A stretch of DNA of 12,894 bases from DAOUBA01 sp034432855 (lineage in GTDB: Bacteria; Chloroflexota; Anaerolineae; B4-G1). Shown here piece by piece: positions 1-6,525 of this stretch (the first letter of the stretch is position 1; every line of letters starts with the position of its first letter). The DNA lies in the NCBI GenBank assembly GCA_034432855.1, contig DAOUBA010000213.1, positions 1 through 12,894 on the forward strand, read 5' to 3'. The notes under the pieces are model-generated. The model ran no database searches, was not told the DNA's origin, and saw only the letters and a list, made by a program, of their open reading frames with translations. A program made the translations under genes and the position numbers.

Positions 1-265
1 ATTGGTCTCGCCACGGGCTTCGTTCAAGCCGCGCAAAGTGCGCGAGTCTGCCGTACATGGGATAATGATGCTCAACGCGGCGCTCTCGGGCCTCGACCGC
101 CACGCGGCCATCGGGTACGTGCTGCGGGATCAGGACGAGGTCGTGCTCGAAGAAAAGCGCCGCGACGACGATGGAGAGGGCGATGAGGCAGAGGCCTGTC
201 TTGAGGGCGACGGGGCACGCCTGGGAAGATGTTGACCAATATGCCGGGAGGGGATTGAGTATCAT
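1..265 (-). CDS. Partial membrane-anchored or exported protein (5' end only)
   Basis: The minus strand is open from an ATG at 265-263 to the left edge, giving 88 residues with no stop, so the gene continues outside the window. Residues 19-39 form one strong hydrophobic segment, preceded by a lysine at 22 and a polar N-terminus. This fits a signal anchor. After it comes a charged region containing DGRVAVEARERRVEHHYP. Codon third positions are strongly G/C in this frame, unlike the competing plus-strand frame, which supports real coding. No other ATG, GTG or TTG lies in frame between 265 and the hydrophobic segment; an upstream ATG at 307 is possible but would overlap the divergent gene further. 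I see no good Shine-Dalgarno. I do not recognise the family. The gene is divergent from the glycosyltransferase at 264. Confidence 0.6.
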   Translation of the reverse strand, partial: MILNPLPAYWSTSSQACPVALKTGLCLIALSIVVAALFFEHDLVLIPQHVPDGRVAVEARERRVEHHYPMYGRLAHFARLERSPWRDQ

Positions 266-2150
266 GTGTGACCAGACATGGCGATGGTTGGCAGCCCTGG
301 TAGCCATCTTGCTGATAGCCTTTGCCTGGAGAACTATCGAGTTAGATCGCCAGCCATTATGGTGGGACGAGGGCAACAGCGTGTACCTGGCCCACCAGAA
401 CCTGTCCGCTCTGGTTAGCGAGTCACGCGCTACCAATGACACCGATCCGCCTGTTTATCGTCTATTGCTGGGCGGGTGGATGCGTCTGACCGGCAGTTCG
501 CCGTTTGCCGTACGTTTCTTCTCGGTGCTCTTGGGGATAATAGCAGCAGCTCTGTCCTGGCCGGTAGGATACTGGCTTGCCGGCAGGGAAGCAGCTCTGT
601 TGACCACGCTGTTCGTTGCTATCTCTCCTATGCAGGTATATTATGCCCGTGAAGCCAAGGGGTATGCATTCGCCACAACCTGTGCGTTGCTGTCCGTTTA
701 CATGTGGGGACGCAGGCTGAGCTATGCCCAACTCAGGCCGCCTCTACACAAGGGTGCTATTCGCTGGTGGATCATCTACCTGTTGAGCACAGCGGCGGCC
801 ATAGGGACGCACTACTACCTGGGGTTGCTCATCCTATGGCAGGGGCTGTGGGTGGCAAGCGGCGTAGTATTGGTCCTAACCCGCAGAGACGTTACACGTT
901 ACGATGTGCTTAGTGGAGCAGGACGCTGGACTCTGGCGGCGGCAGGGGTTGCTTTGCTCCTGGCACCGTGGGTGTCAATTGTGTTCAGCACGACTGTCCA
1001 CGGCGTCAGAGGGCTATCACAGAAAGAACCCTTTCCCCTGCTAGAATACCTGGGACAGACCAGCGATGCGTTCAGCCCGGTGCCGAGTGGATGGGGACCT
1101 TTGCATGTGATCGTGCAAGGTGGACTGGCAGCCTTACTGGCCATCGGCGCTCTGACGGGGCGCAGGCGGGCGTTTCTGTTCACCTGGTTTGTCGTACCGT
1201 TTATAGCGGCCTTTCTCGTCCAGAGCGCCTACTCCTTTTTTGCACCCCGTTTCCTGCTCTACCTGGGGCCGCCATGCTATCTGCTCATCGCCCGGGGGAT
1301 GATGGCCCTGGGACGACGGCTCGCTACGAAGACACCGGTTGTGCTCACACTTGCAGTGACCGGCTTGTGGACCGCCGTCCTGGCACAGCCGGAACAACTG
1401 CCACACATCTATCCCACGCCAGCAGAGCAAGCCGAGGACCCTCGACCGGTCATAACTCACCTATGCAATGCGGCCCGCCCAGGCGATGTACTGCTCTATG
1501 GCTATATCTGGCAAGTAGGCTATCTGCTTAGTTACTGTCCCCAAAGCACATTGAGCCTCTATCGTGCATACTTTACCCCTCAAACTGTCGGGGCGGATTT
1601 GGCTGATATTTTCGCCATCCATCCGCGCGTATGGCTGCTTGGTTACCATATCGCCGCTGAAGACCCTTATAATCTCCCCGGCTCCTGGCTGGAGGCGGAG
1701 GCCTATAGACAAGAGGGCAGTTGGTACGGCTATCACCACCTGGCTCTGTACCTGGCGCCAGCCTTCCATACCCCGGGCGTCGGCCCGGATGAAGGAGTAG
1801 CCAGTTTTGGTGGCCGCTATCCACTGATCAACGCACGCCTTAGCCCTGGTGATGTGTTGGCATTCCCGTTGTACTGGCAGGCTTTGACTGCACTTGATGA
1901 GAACTATCAGGCGCTCGTGCAATTGGGCATACATGGTGATCTACCGCTGGCCCAGAGCGATATACCACTCAAGTGGGCTGTTGGGCGGGAAGTGGTAGAC
2001 CGGCGCGTGTTGCTGCTGCCGGAGACCATACCGCCAGGACATTATCAGGTTGCTGTGATTCTCTATCGCCTTTCGGATGGAGCCCGCTTGTCACTCGACA
2101 GCAGTGGTGATCACAACTTGCTGTCCATCGGCTCCGTCTTTGTCGAGTAA
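264..2150 (+). CDS. GT39-like (GT-C fold) membrane glycosyltransferase
   Basis: This 628-residue protein is a polytopic membrane glycosyltransferase of the PMT/ArnT-like GT-C superfamily. Such enzymes move a sugar from a polyprenyl-phosphate donor on the outer membrane face; the sugar and acceptor here are unknown. After the first membrane segment (about residues 7-22) comes the loop motif WWDEG at 33-37, whose Asp-Glu pair is the usual catalytic or metal-binding site. DPPVY at 61-65 and YYAREAKGYA at 126-135 are further family hallmarks. About ten hydrophobic segments run to about residue 370. A soluble tail follows, with a beta-rich domain from about 524 resembling those of the other two GT-C proteins in the window. 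I chose ATG 264 because GGAGGGG lies 10 bases upstream and the leader from the upstream ATG 171 is antisense to a real gene. TatD starts 7-16 bp downstream, so the two are probably cotranscribed. Confidence 0.85.
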   Translation: MCDQTWRWLAALVAILLIAFAWRTIELDRQPLWWDEGNSVYLAHQNLSALVSESRATNDTDPPVYRLLLGGWMRLTGSSPFAVRFFSVLLGIIAAALSWPVGYWLAGREAALLTTLFVAISPMQVYYAREAKGYAFATTCALLSVYMWGRRLSYAQLRPPLHKGAIRWWIIYLLSTAAAIGTHYYLGLLILWQGLWVASGVVLVLTRRDVTRYDVLSGAGRWTLAAAGVALLLAPWVSIVFSTTVHGVRGLSQKEPFPLLEYLGQTSDAFSPVPSGWGPLHVIVQGGLAALLAIGALTGRRRAFLFTWFVVPFIAAFLVQSAYSFFAPRFLLYLGPPCYLLIARGMMALGRRLATKTPVVLTLAVTGLWTAVLAQPEQLPHIYPTPAEQAEDPRPVITHLCNAARPGDVLLYGYIWQVGYLLSYCPQSTLSLYRAYFTPQTVGADLADIFAIHPRVWLLGYHIAAEDPYNLPGSWLEAEAYRQEGSWYGYHHLALYLAPAFHTPGVGPDEGVASFGGRYPLINARLSPGDVLAFPLYWQALTALDENYQALVQLGIHGDLPLAQSDIPLKWAVGREVVDRRVLLLPETIPPGHYQVAVILYRLSDGARLSLDSSGDHNLLSIGSVFVE

Positions 2151-2166
2151 AGTCGGAATGAGTTCT

Positions 2167-2928
2167 ATGCCTCTGCTTGACCCCCATGCTCACCTGAGTT
2201 TCTCCCAGTTCGACGCCGACCGTGAAGCCGTCATCCGACGGGCCCGTGAGTCCGGGCTGATCGCCGTCATCGAGATCGGCGCCGACCTGGAATCGAGCCG
2301 TGCAGCCGTGACGCTGGCCGAGCAGTATGACTTCATCTATGCTGCCGTGGGTATCCACCCGCACGATACCGAGACGCTTACTCCCATGGTGCTGGCAGAA
2401 TTGCGCGAGTTGGCCCGTCACCCCAAAGTCGTCGCCATCGGCGAGATCGGGCTGGATTATTACCGCGATCTCTCGCCGCGTCCGGCGCAGCGGCGGGCGT
2501 TCGAGGCGCAACTGGCGCTGGCGGCGGAATTGGGGCGCCCGGTGGTGATCCACTGCCGCGAGGCGTGGGAGGATACACTGACGATGTTACAAGGCTGGGG
2601 TGGCGGGGGCGTGATACACTCCTACTCCGGCGGGCCGGGGCATCTGGATGAGGTGCTGGCGCTGGGGTTCTTCATCGGCCTCTCCGGGCCGGTGACCTTC
2701 CCCAAGTCGGAGCGGCTGCGAGCGGTGGCAGCGGCCGTGCCACTGGAGCGGCTGCTGGTCGAGACCGACTGCCCCTACCTGACGCCACAGCCTCATCGGG
2801 GCGAACGCAACGAGCCGGCCTACGTGCGCTATGTCGTCGAAGAGATCGCCCGTGTTCGCGGCCTCCCGGTGGAAGAGGTTGCGCGGGCGACGGCGGAGAA
2901 CGCGCAGCGATTGTTCAGACTCGTCTGA
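2167..2928 (+). CDS. TatD-family metal-dependent DNase/hydrolase
   Basis: The 253-residue product matches the TatD/YcfH family of TIM-barrel metallohydrolases at the usual length. Family members have 3'-5' exonuclease or DNase activity and act in the cytoplasm, probably in DNA repair or turnover. All expected metal ligands are visible: H7 and H9 in DPHAHL, E93 in GEIGLDYY, H129 in VVIHC, H151 in VIHSYSGG, and D201 in ETDCPYLTP. The C-terminal motif HRGERNEPAYV is also typical. ATG 2167 gives the standard family N-terminus (MPLLDPHAH) and has CGGA 9 bases upstream; ATG 2158 would add three residues and cannot be excluded. The gene closely follows the GT39-like gene and is followed by a hairpin terminator, so the two probably form one transcript. 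Nothing suggests a direct role in glycosylation. Confidence 0.95.
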   Translation: MPLLDPHAHLSFSQFDADREAVIRRARESGLIAVIEIGADLESSRAAVTLAEQYDFIYAAVGIHPHDTETLTPMVLAELRELARHPKVVAIGEIGLDYYRDLSPRPAQRRAFEAQLALAAELGRPVVIHCREAWEDTLTMLQGWGGGGVIHSYSGGPGHLDEVLALGFFIGLSGPVTFPKSERLRAVAAAVPLERLLVETDCPYLTPQPHRGERNEPAYVRYVVEEIARVRGLPVEEVARATAENAQRLFRLV

Positions 2929-2950
2929 GATGGCTCCCGAGGCACAAGGA

Positions 2951-2972
2951 GCCCGCAATCTGGATTGCGGGC
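2951..2972 (+). terminator. Hairpin terminator after TatD gene
   Basis: GCCCGCAAT (2951-2959) and ATTGCGGGC (2964-2972) form a perfect 9-bp stem with the loop CTGG, 22 bases after the TatD stop. Only a weak pyrimidine run (CTTTC) follows, so termination may be partial. It separates the TatD transcript from the restriction-modification promoter that starts 14 bases later. Confidence 0.7.
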
Positions 2973-2985
2973 CTTTCGGCATTGC

Positions 2986-3014
2986 TTGACAAAGCAGGCA
3001 GAATAGGTCATGAT
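2986..3014 (+). promoter_or_regulatory. Putative sigma70-type promoter of the restriction-modification unit
   Basis: A perfect -35 box TTGACA (2986-2991) is followed after exactly 17 bases by CATGAT (3009-3014), which matches four of six -10 consensus positions. Transcription would start near 3020, about 28 bases before the methyltransferase ATG. Its place between a terminator and the first gene of an AT-richer cassette supports it. The -10 box is only moderate, so strength is uncertain. Confidence 0.5.
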
Positions 3015-3048
3015 GTGATGTGGTGAAGAACGTCATCAGACGTAATAG

Positions 3049-4098
3049 ATGGAAAGGGTAAGCGTGATCCTGGGGATGAGGCCTGATACAGAGCAATTGG
3101 TTCAGTTGGCGGAGGTATTCTATTCTCTGCCTGTTGACGCACGCAGACGTTTATTGGAACTGTCAGCAGACTATCTGACCGAACCGGGTAAGTTAGAACA
3201 ATTGTCACTGTTCATGGACACGGATAGCGAAGAAGCAAATAGCACATCGGATACAGTCATGCAACCTGCTGAGAAGCAACTACGAGGCACATTGCACCCG
3301 CGGAACCAGTTGAACGAACTTACTGGTAAAGAGTGGCTGTTTTTCACCAAGACGGTTCTACAGACATCCTACCCATCGGAGTTGGGCCACAAACTCCGCA
3401 GACAACACTATGCAAACAAGCCTCCTGTGCTGATGCAGCAGATCATCGAGTTCTTCACCAAGCCCGGGCAAACAGTGCTTGATCCCTTTGCGGGAGTGGG
3501 AGGGACTCTGTTAGGGGCGAGCCTTTGTAATCGTAAGGCCGTTGGTGTCGAACTGGAGCAGAAATGGCTGGATATCTATTTGGAAATCTGCGCTCGCGAA
3601 GGGATTGAACCTCAAGAAGTAATCTGCGGTGACAGCCTACAGATTCTGCCGCGCATGGTTCAAGAGGAACGGCAATTCGACGCCATAATTACCGATCCAC
3701 CTTACAGCCCGGCACTGGAAAAGACGCTGTGCGATGGAAAGTACGGCTGGAACAATCGTAACAGTCGGTTCGAATCTTTTTCCTCGTCACCACAGGATTT
3801 ACGAAATTCCGAGACGTTCGAGCAGTACTACGACCGTATGGAAGAAGCCGGACGGTGGTTCCTCCTGCTACTCAAGCCGGGTCGTTACGCCGTCGTGATG
3901 ATTCGAGACTCGTACCAAGACGGCGAGTATATCCCCGCATCTTTTCATATTGCAGAGCGATTCCGCAAAGTAGGCTTCCGTTTCAAAGGGGTCAAGATAT
4001 GGTATCAAACCGGTGCGCCTCTCAGACCCTATGGGTATCCCTTCGCATACGTGCCGAATATTGTGCATCATAACATCCTCATCTTTCGCAAGGAGTAG
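3049..4098 (+). CDS. Type II DNA methyltransferase (N6-adenine or N4-cytosine)
   Basis: This 349-residue S-adenosylmethionine-dependent DNA methyltransferase is of the N6/N4 class. The cofactor motif I is DPFAGVGG at 145-152 and the catalytic motif IV is TDPPY at 215-219, which usually means N6-adenine. A motif X-like segment (KPPVLMQQII) precedes motif I, giving the order X-I-IV. Only about 65 residues separate I and IV, leaving little room for a target-recognition domain there; the region after IV (220-270) or the extra N-terminus (1-90) may do that job. The C-terminus HNILIFRK is typical of the class. ATG 3049 lacks a clear Shine-Dalgarno; GTG 3064, with GGAAAGGG upstream, is a credible alternative. 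The endonuclease gene starts 5 bp after the stop, so this should protect the target of that enzyme. Base composition is less GC-rich than in flanking genes, suggesting transfer. Confidence 0.9.
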   Translation: MERVSVILGMRPDTEQLVQLAEVFYSLPVDARRRLLELSADYLTEPGKLEQLSLFMDTDSEEANSTSDTVMQPAEKQLRGTLHPRNQLNELTGKEWLFFTKTVLQTSYPSELGHKLRRQHYANKPPVLMQQIIEFFTKPGQTVLDPFAGVGGTLLGASLCNRKAVGVELEQKWLDIYLEICAREGIEPQEVICGDSLQILPRMVQEERQFDAIITDPPYSPALEKTLCDGKYGWNNRNSRFESFSSSPQDLRNSETFEQYYDRMEEAGRWFLLLLKPGRYAVVMIRDSYQDGEYIPASFHIAERFRKVGFRFKGVKIWYQTGAPLRPYGYPFAYVPNIVHHNILIFRKE

Positions 4099-4103
4099 CG
4101 CCT

Positions 4104-5507
4104 ATGGCTGTCTCTCGGACGTGGTATGTGCCCTGCTCCCCGCGTAGCCCCGAGAAGATTGCCCCTGAACTCGCCGAACTTGCCAAGTTAGAAGGTGTTC
4201 GATGGCGAGAACGAAACGCAGTTGGTGATCCAATCCACCAGATCGCGTTCGCCGAATCCTTGAAGCGGTTGGAGTCCTTCGAAGGCCACATATCCGCGTC
4301 CGACCCGGCCTTTTCGGCACGCGACCGTTTCGCTCCCATGCAAACTCTCGGATTTGCTTTTGTGGACAGTGCAGGTGTCCTACGCATCACCCCGGCCGGG
4401 TACCGTTTGATCGAAGGTGTACGTGTACAAGAGCTGTTTCTGAAGCAGATGCTCAAGTGGCAGTATCCATCCTGGCAACACGGAGGGAATCCACGTACCA
4501 GGAGGAGCTATCCCCCGGTGGTTCAGATGGACATTTTTCCCTTCGTCGAAACGCTGAGAGTCTGTCGTGATTTGGGTGGGTTGAGCAAGAGGGAAATTGC
4601 CATCTTTCTGCTGCCGGCGCTGAACCGCACGGAAATCCCCCGTGTGACGCAAATGATTGCAGAGTTTCGCGCTGAACTTGGAAAACGGCATGGGCGTGAC
4701 CGTATGGAGTTTGTACAACATATACACCGAGAGCATTTTCGCCAAGTTTATTCGCAGGAGATTGCGGCCAGTGCCATAAGCACCCGCGAGAGCCCTACGG
4801 CAACGGTCGAGGAGTTCATTGCTAAGAAAGTGAGAAATTCGGTAGATGTTGCCGATGCCGTCATTCGTTACTTTCGAGCGACAGGTCTGTTCACACTCTC
4901 CTCCGATTTTCATGGACTGGCTATCTCGCCCCTACATGAAGACAAGATTGAATACATCCTGACCGTGATGAGAGTTGAGCGGACGGATACCTACTATGAC
5001 GTTGACCGTTTCTACGAATACATGGGCAATCCCGATTTGCCTCCCGTACCCTGGGAGAGCCCATCTGCGCTTTTGGCAAAGGCTATTGCACTGGGTGTGC
5101 CACAGCACGAAGCAGAACAGTTCTCGGCCTCGGAACTCGGGGAGGTGATTGAGCAGCAAGAGAGAGTAAGGAAAACCGAGCGTCTGCGCGAATATGCTGC
5201 AAGATTGCAGACCACGGCGGCACAGGAAATTGCCGCAATGTTTGATCGCATTAGGCAGCGCGACGTTGTTGATCCGGCACTGTTTCTTGAGTGGAATGTG
5301 TGGCGTGCTATGCTGTCTATGAATGACTGCTGTGAAGTACGCCCGAATTTCACTCTTGATGATGATCTGCAACCGTTCGTCGCCCTAAAAGACTCGACGA
5401 ACAACGGCGCTGAATGGGGACGACAAATCCCTCGAGCAATCGAGACGTGGAAACAAAGGATACAATCACCGGCACTGACCGTGTCCAACTGCGCACGAGA
5501 GGCGTGA
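4104..5507 (+). CDS. AlwI/BstNBI-family Type II restriction endonuclease, C-terminally truncated
   Basis: The 467-residue product looks like the AlwI family (AlwI, MlyI, PleI, nicking enzyme N.BstNBI), which cut a few bases outside short asymmetric sites such as GGATC or GAGTC. Family-like features are RTWYVPCSPRSPEKI near the N-terminus, PFVETLRVCRDLGGLSKREI in the middle, the NSVDVADAVIRYFRATGLF block, and LEWNVWRAM with E396. Members are usually about 550-600 residues and end in a nuclease core with an Asp, then an EVT(L) strand and a Gln/Glu motif. Here similarity seems to end near NFTLDDDLQPFVAL (415-428); the last 40 residues look unrelated and the core is missing. The start is secure: AAGGAG (4090-4095) lies 8 bases before the ATG, partly within the methyltransferase end. 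The protein is likely catalytically dead, or dependent on a partner. Family assignment is from memory of motifs, without alignment. Confidence 0.75.
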   Translation: MAVSRTWYVPCSPRSPEKIAPELAELAKLEGVRWRERNAVGDPIHQIAFAESLKRLESFEGHISASDPAFSARDRFAPMQTLGFAFVDSAGVLRITPAGYRLIEGVRVQELFLKQMLKWQYPSWQHGGNPRTRRSYPPVVQMDIFPFVETLRVCRDLGGLSKREIAIFLLPALNRTEIPRVTQMIAEFRAELGKRHGRDRMEFVQHIHREHFRQVYSQEIAASAISTRESPTATVEEFIAKKVRNSVDVADAVIRYFRATGLFTLSSDFHGLAISPLHEDKIEYILTVMRVERTDTYYDVDRFYEYMGNPDLPPVPWESPSALLAKAIALGVPQHEAEQFSASELGEVIEQQERVRKTERLREYAARLQTTAAQEIAAMFDRIRQRDVVDPALFLEWNVWRAMLSMNDCCEVRPNFTLDDDLQPFVALKDSTNNGAEWGRQIPRAIETWKQRIQSPALTVSNCAREA

Positions 5508-5526
5508 AATTATCAGGCGGTTCCGG

Positions 5527-6525
5527 ATGTTTGACCTCTCGATCGTCATCGTCAGTTGGAATGTGCGTGACCTCCTGCGGCGTTGTCTTGCGTCGGTGAT
5601 GAGGGATCAGGGATTAGGGGTTGGGGATTGGGACAAATCCTCCCATCACCAATTACAAATCACCAATCACCTGACCCTCGAGGTCATCGTCGTAGATAAT
5701 GCCTCCACCGACGGCAGCGCCGCGATGGTGTGCGAGGAGTTTCCCGCCGTGCACCTCGTCGCCAGCGATACGAACCTCGGCTATCCCGGCGGCAACAACG
5801 TCGGCCTGCGGATGGCCCGCGGGCGCTATGTGATGATTCTCAACCCTGATACCGAAGTGCGTCCGGGGGCGCTCGCCGCAATGGTCGCCTACGCCGATGC
5901 ATACCCCGATGTGGGCGTGGTGGGCCCGCAACTCTTGAATCCCGACGGCAGTGTACAGTCCTCAAGGCGACGCTTTCCCACTTTCCTCACGGCCCTGTTC
6001 GAGTCCACCTGGCTGCAACCTCTGGCGCCGCGCCGTGTGCTGGAGCATTATTACGTACTCGATCAACCCGACGATGCGACGCTCGACGTGGATTGGGTGG
6101 ACGGCGCCGCGTTGATGGCGCGGCGCGAGGCGGTCGAACAGGTGGGACTGCTCGATGAGGGGTTCTTTATGTACTCCGAGGAACTGGACTGGTGCCGCCG
6201 CTTCCGCCAGGCAGGTTGGCGCGTGGTCTATTTGCCCGCCGCACAGATCGTCCACCATCGCGGCAAGAGCAGCGATCAGGTCGTGGCTGCCCGTCACATC
6301 CACTTCAACACCAGCAAGGTGCGCTATTTCCGCAAGTCTCACGGCGCGCCGGTTGCCGAAATGCTGCGGCTTTTCCTGCTGGGCAATTATGCCTGGCAGT
6401 TGGGGCTGGAGGGGGCCAAGTGGCTCGTGGGACATAAGCGGCCACTGCGGGCCGAACGGATTGCGGCCTATTGGCAGGTGTTGCGCTCGGGGCTACGGTG
6501 CAAGGATGCCTCACCCAATAGCTGA
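5527..6525 (+). CDS. GT2 glycosyltransferase (rhamnosyltransferase/WbbL-like) with in-frame repeat insertion
   Basis: This 332-residue protein is a GT-A fold, family 2 glycosyltransferase, expected to transfer a nucleotide sugar to a growing lipid-linked glycan on the cytoplasmic side. Motifs in order are LSIVIVSWN (4-12), VVDNASTDGS (55-64), NLGYPGGNN (83-91), the metal-binding NPDTEV (106-111), GPQLLNPDGSVQ (133-144), VDGAALM (191-197), and DEGFFMYSEELDWCRR (210-225), whose acidic pair fits the catalytic base. The pattern fits WbbL-like rhamnosyltransferases, but the donor is not proven. Residues 27-49 are an odd Gly- and His/Gln-rich insert, encoded by heptamer repeats, between helix 1 and strand 2. 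ATG 5527 has only a weak Shine-Dalgarno. It starts 19 bp after the endonuclease stop with no clear promoter, so it may be read through from upstream. It overlaps the next gene by 20 bp. Confidence 0.9.
   Translation: MFDLSIVIVSWNVRDLLRRCLASVMRDQGLGVGDWDKSSHHQLQITNHLTLEVIVVDNASTDGSAAMVCEEFPAVHLVASDTNLGYPGGNNVGLRMARGRYVMILNPDTEVRPGALAAMVAYADAYPDVGVVGPQLLNPDGSVQSSRRRFPTFLTALFESTWLQPLAPRRVLEHYYVLDQPDDATLDVDWVDGAALMARREAVEQVGLLDEGFFMYSEELDWCRRFRQAGWRVVYLPAAQIVHHRGKSSDQVVAARHIHFNTSKVRYFRKSHGAPVAEMLRLFLLGNYAWQLGLEGAKWLVGHKRPLRAERIAAYWQVLRSGLRCKDASPNS
5605..5672 (+). repeat. Heptamer repeat array with opposing halves, inside GT2 gene
   Basis: Four degenerate heptamers of GATTRGG type (5605-5632) are followed by a 12-base spacer and four heptamers of ATCACCA type (5645-5672). 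The second set is roughly the reverse complement of the first, so the two halves can pair imperfectly. The array is translated in frame as residues 27-49 of the GT2 protein, where family members normally have only a short loop. Confidence 0.8.

Noticed and set aside
2..235. Plus-strand open frame at the left edge (77 codons)
   Set aside because: It is antisense to the minus-strand frame, which has far better codon bias and a clear hydrophobic segment; the plus translation is a charged, low-complexity string.
232..260. Promoter for the first GT39-like gene (TTGACC with TTGAGT 17 bases later)
   Set aside because: The -10 candidate matches only three of six positions and a start there would leave almost no leader.
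171..263. Upstream start for the first GT39-like gene (ATG 171)
   Set aside because: The extra 31 residues are hydrophilic, family proteins begin close to the first membrane segment, and this stretch is antisense to another gene. ATG 264 has a purine-rich ribosome site.
1969..2553. Long minus-strand open frame opposite the TatD gene
   Set aside because: It is a high-GC shadow; the plus strand carries every TatD metal ligand in order.
5605..5672. Frameshift or assembly error in the GT2 gene
   Set aside because: The frame is continuous through the insert and all family motifs follow in the same frame.
6155..6505. N-terminal extension of the GT-C gene at 6506 back to ATG 6155
   Set aside because: It overlaps the conserved C-terminal half of the GT2 gene in another frame and its translation is Arg/Ser/Ala-rich shadow sequence.
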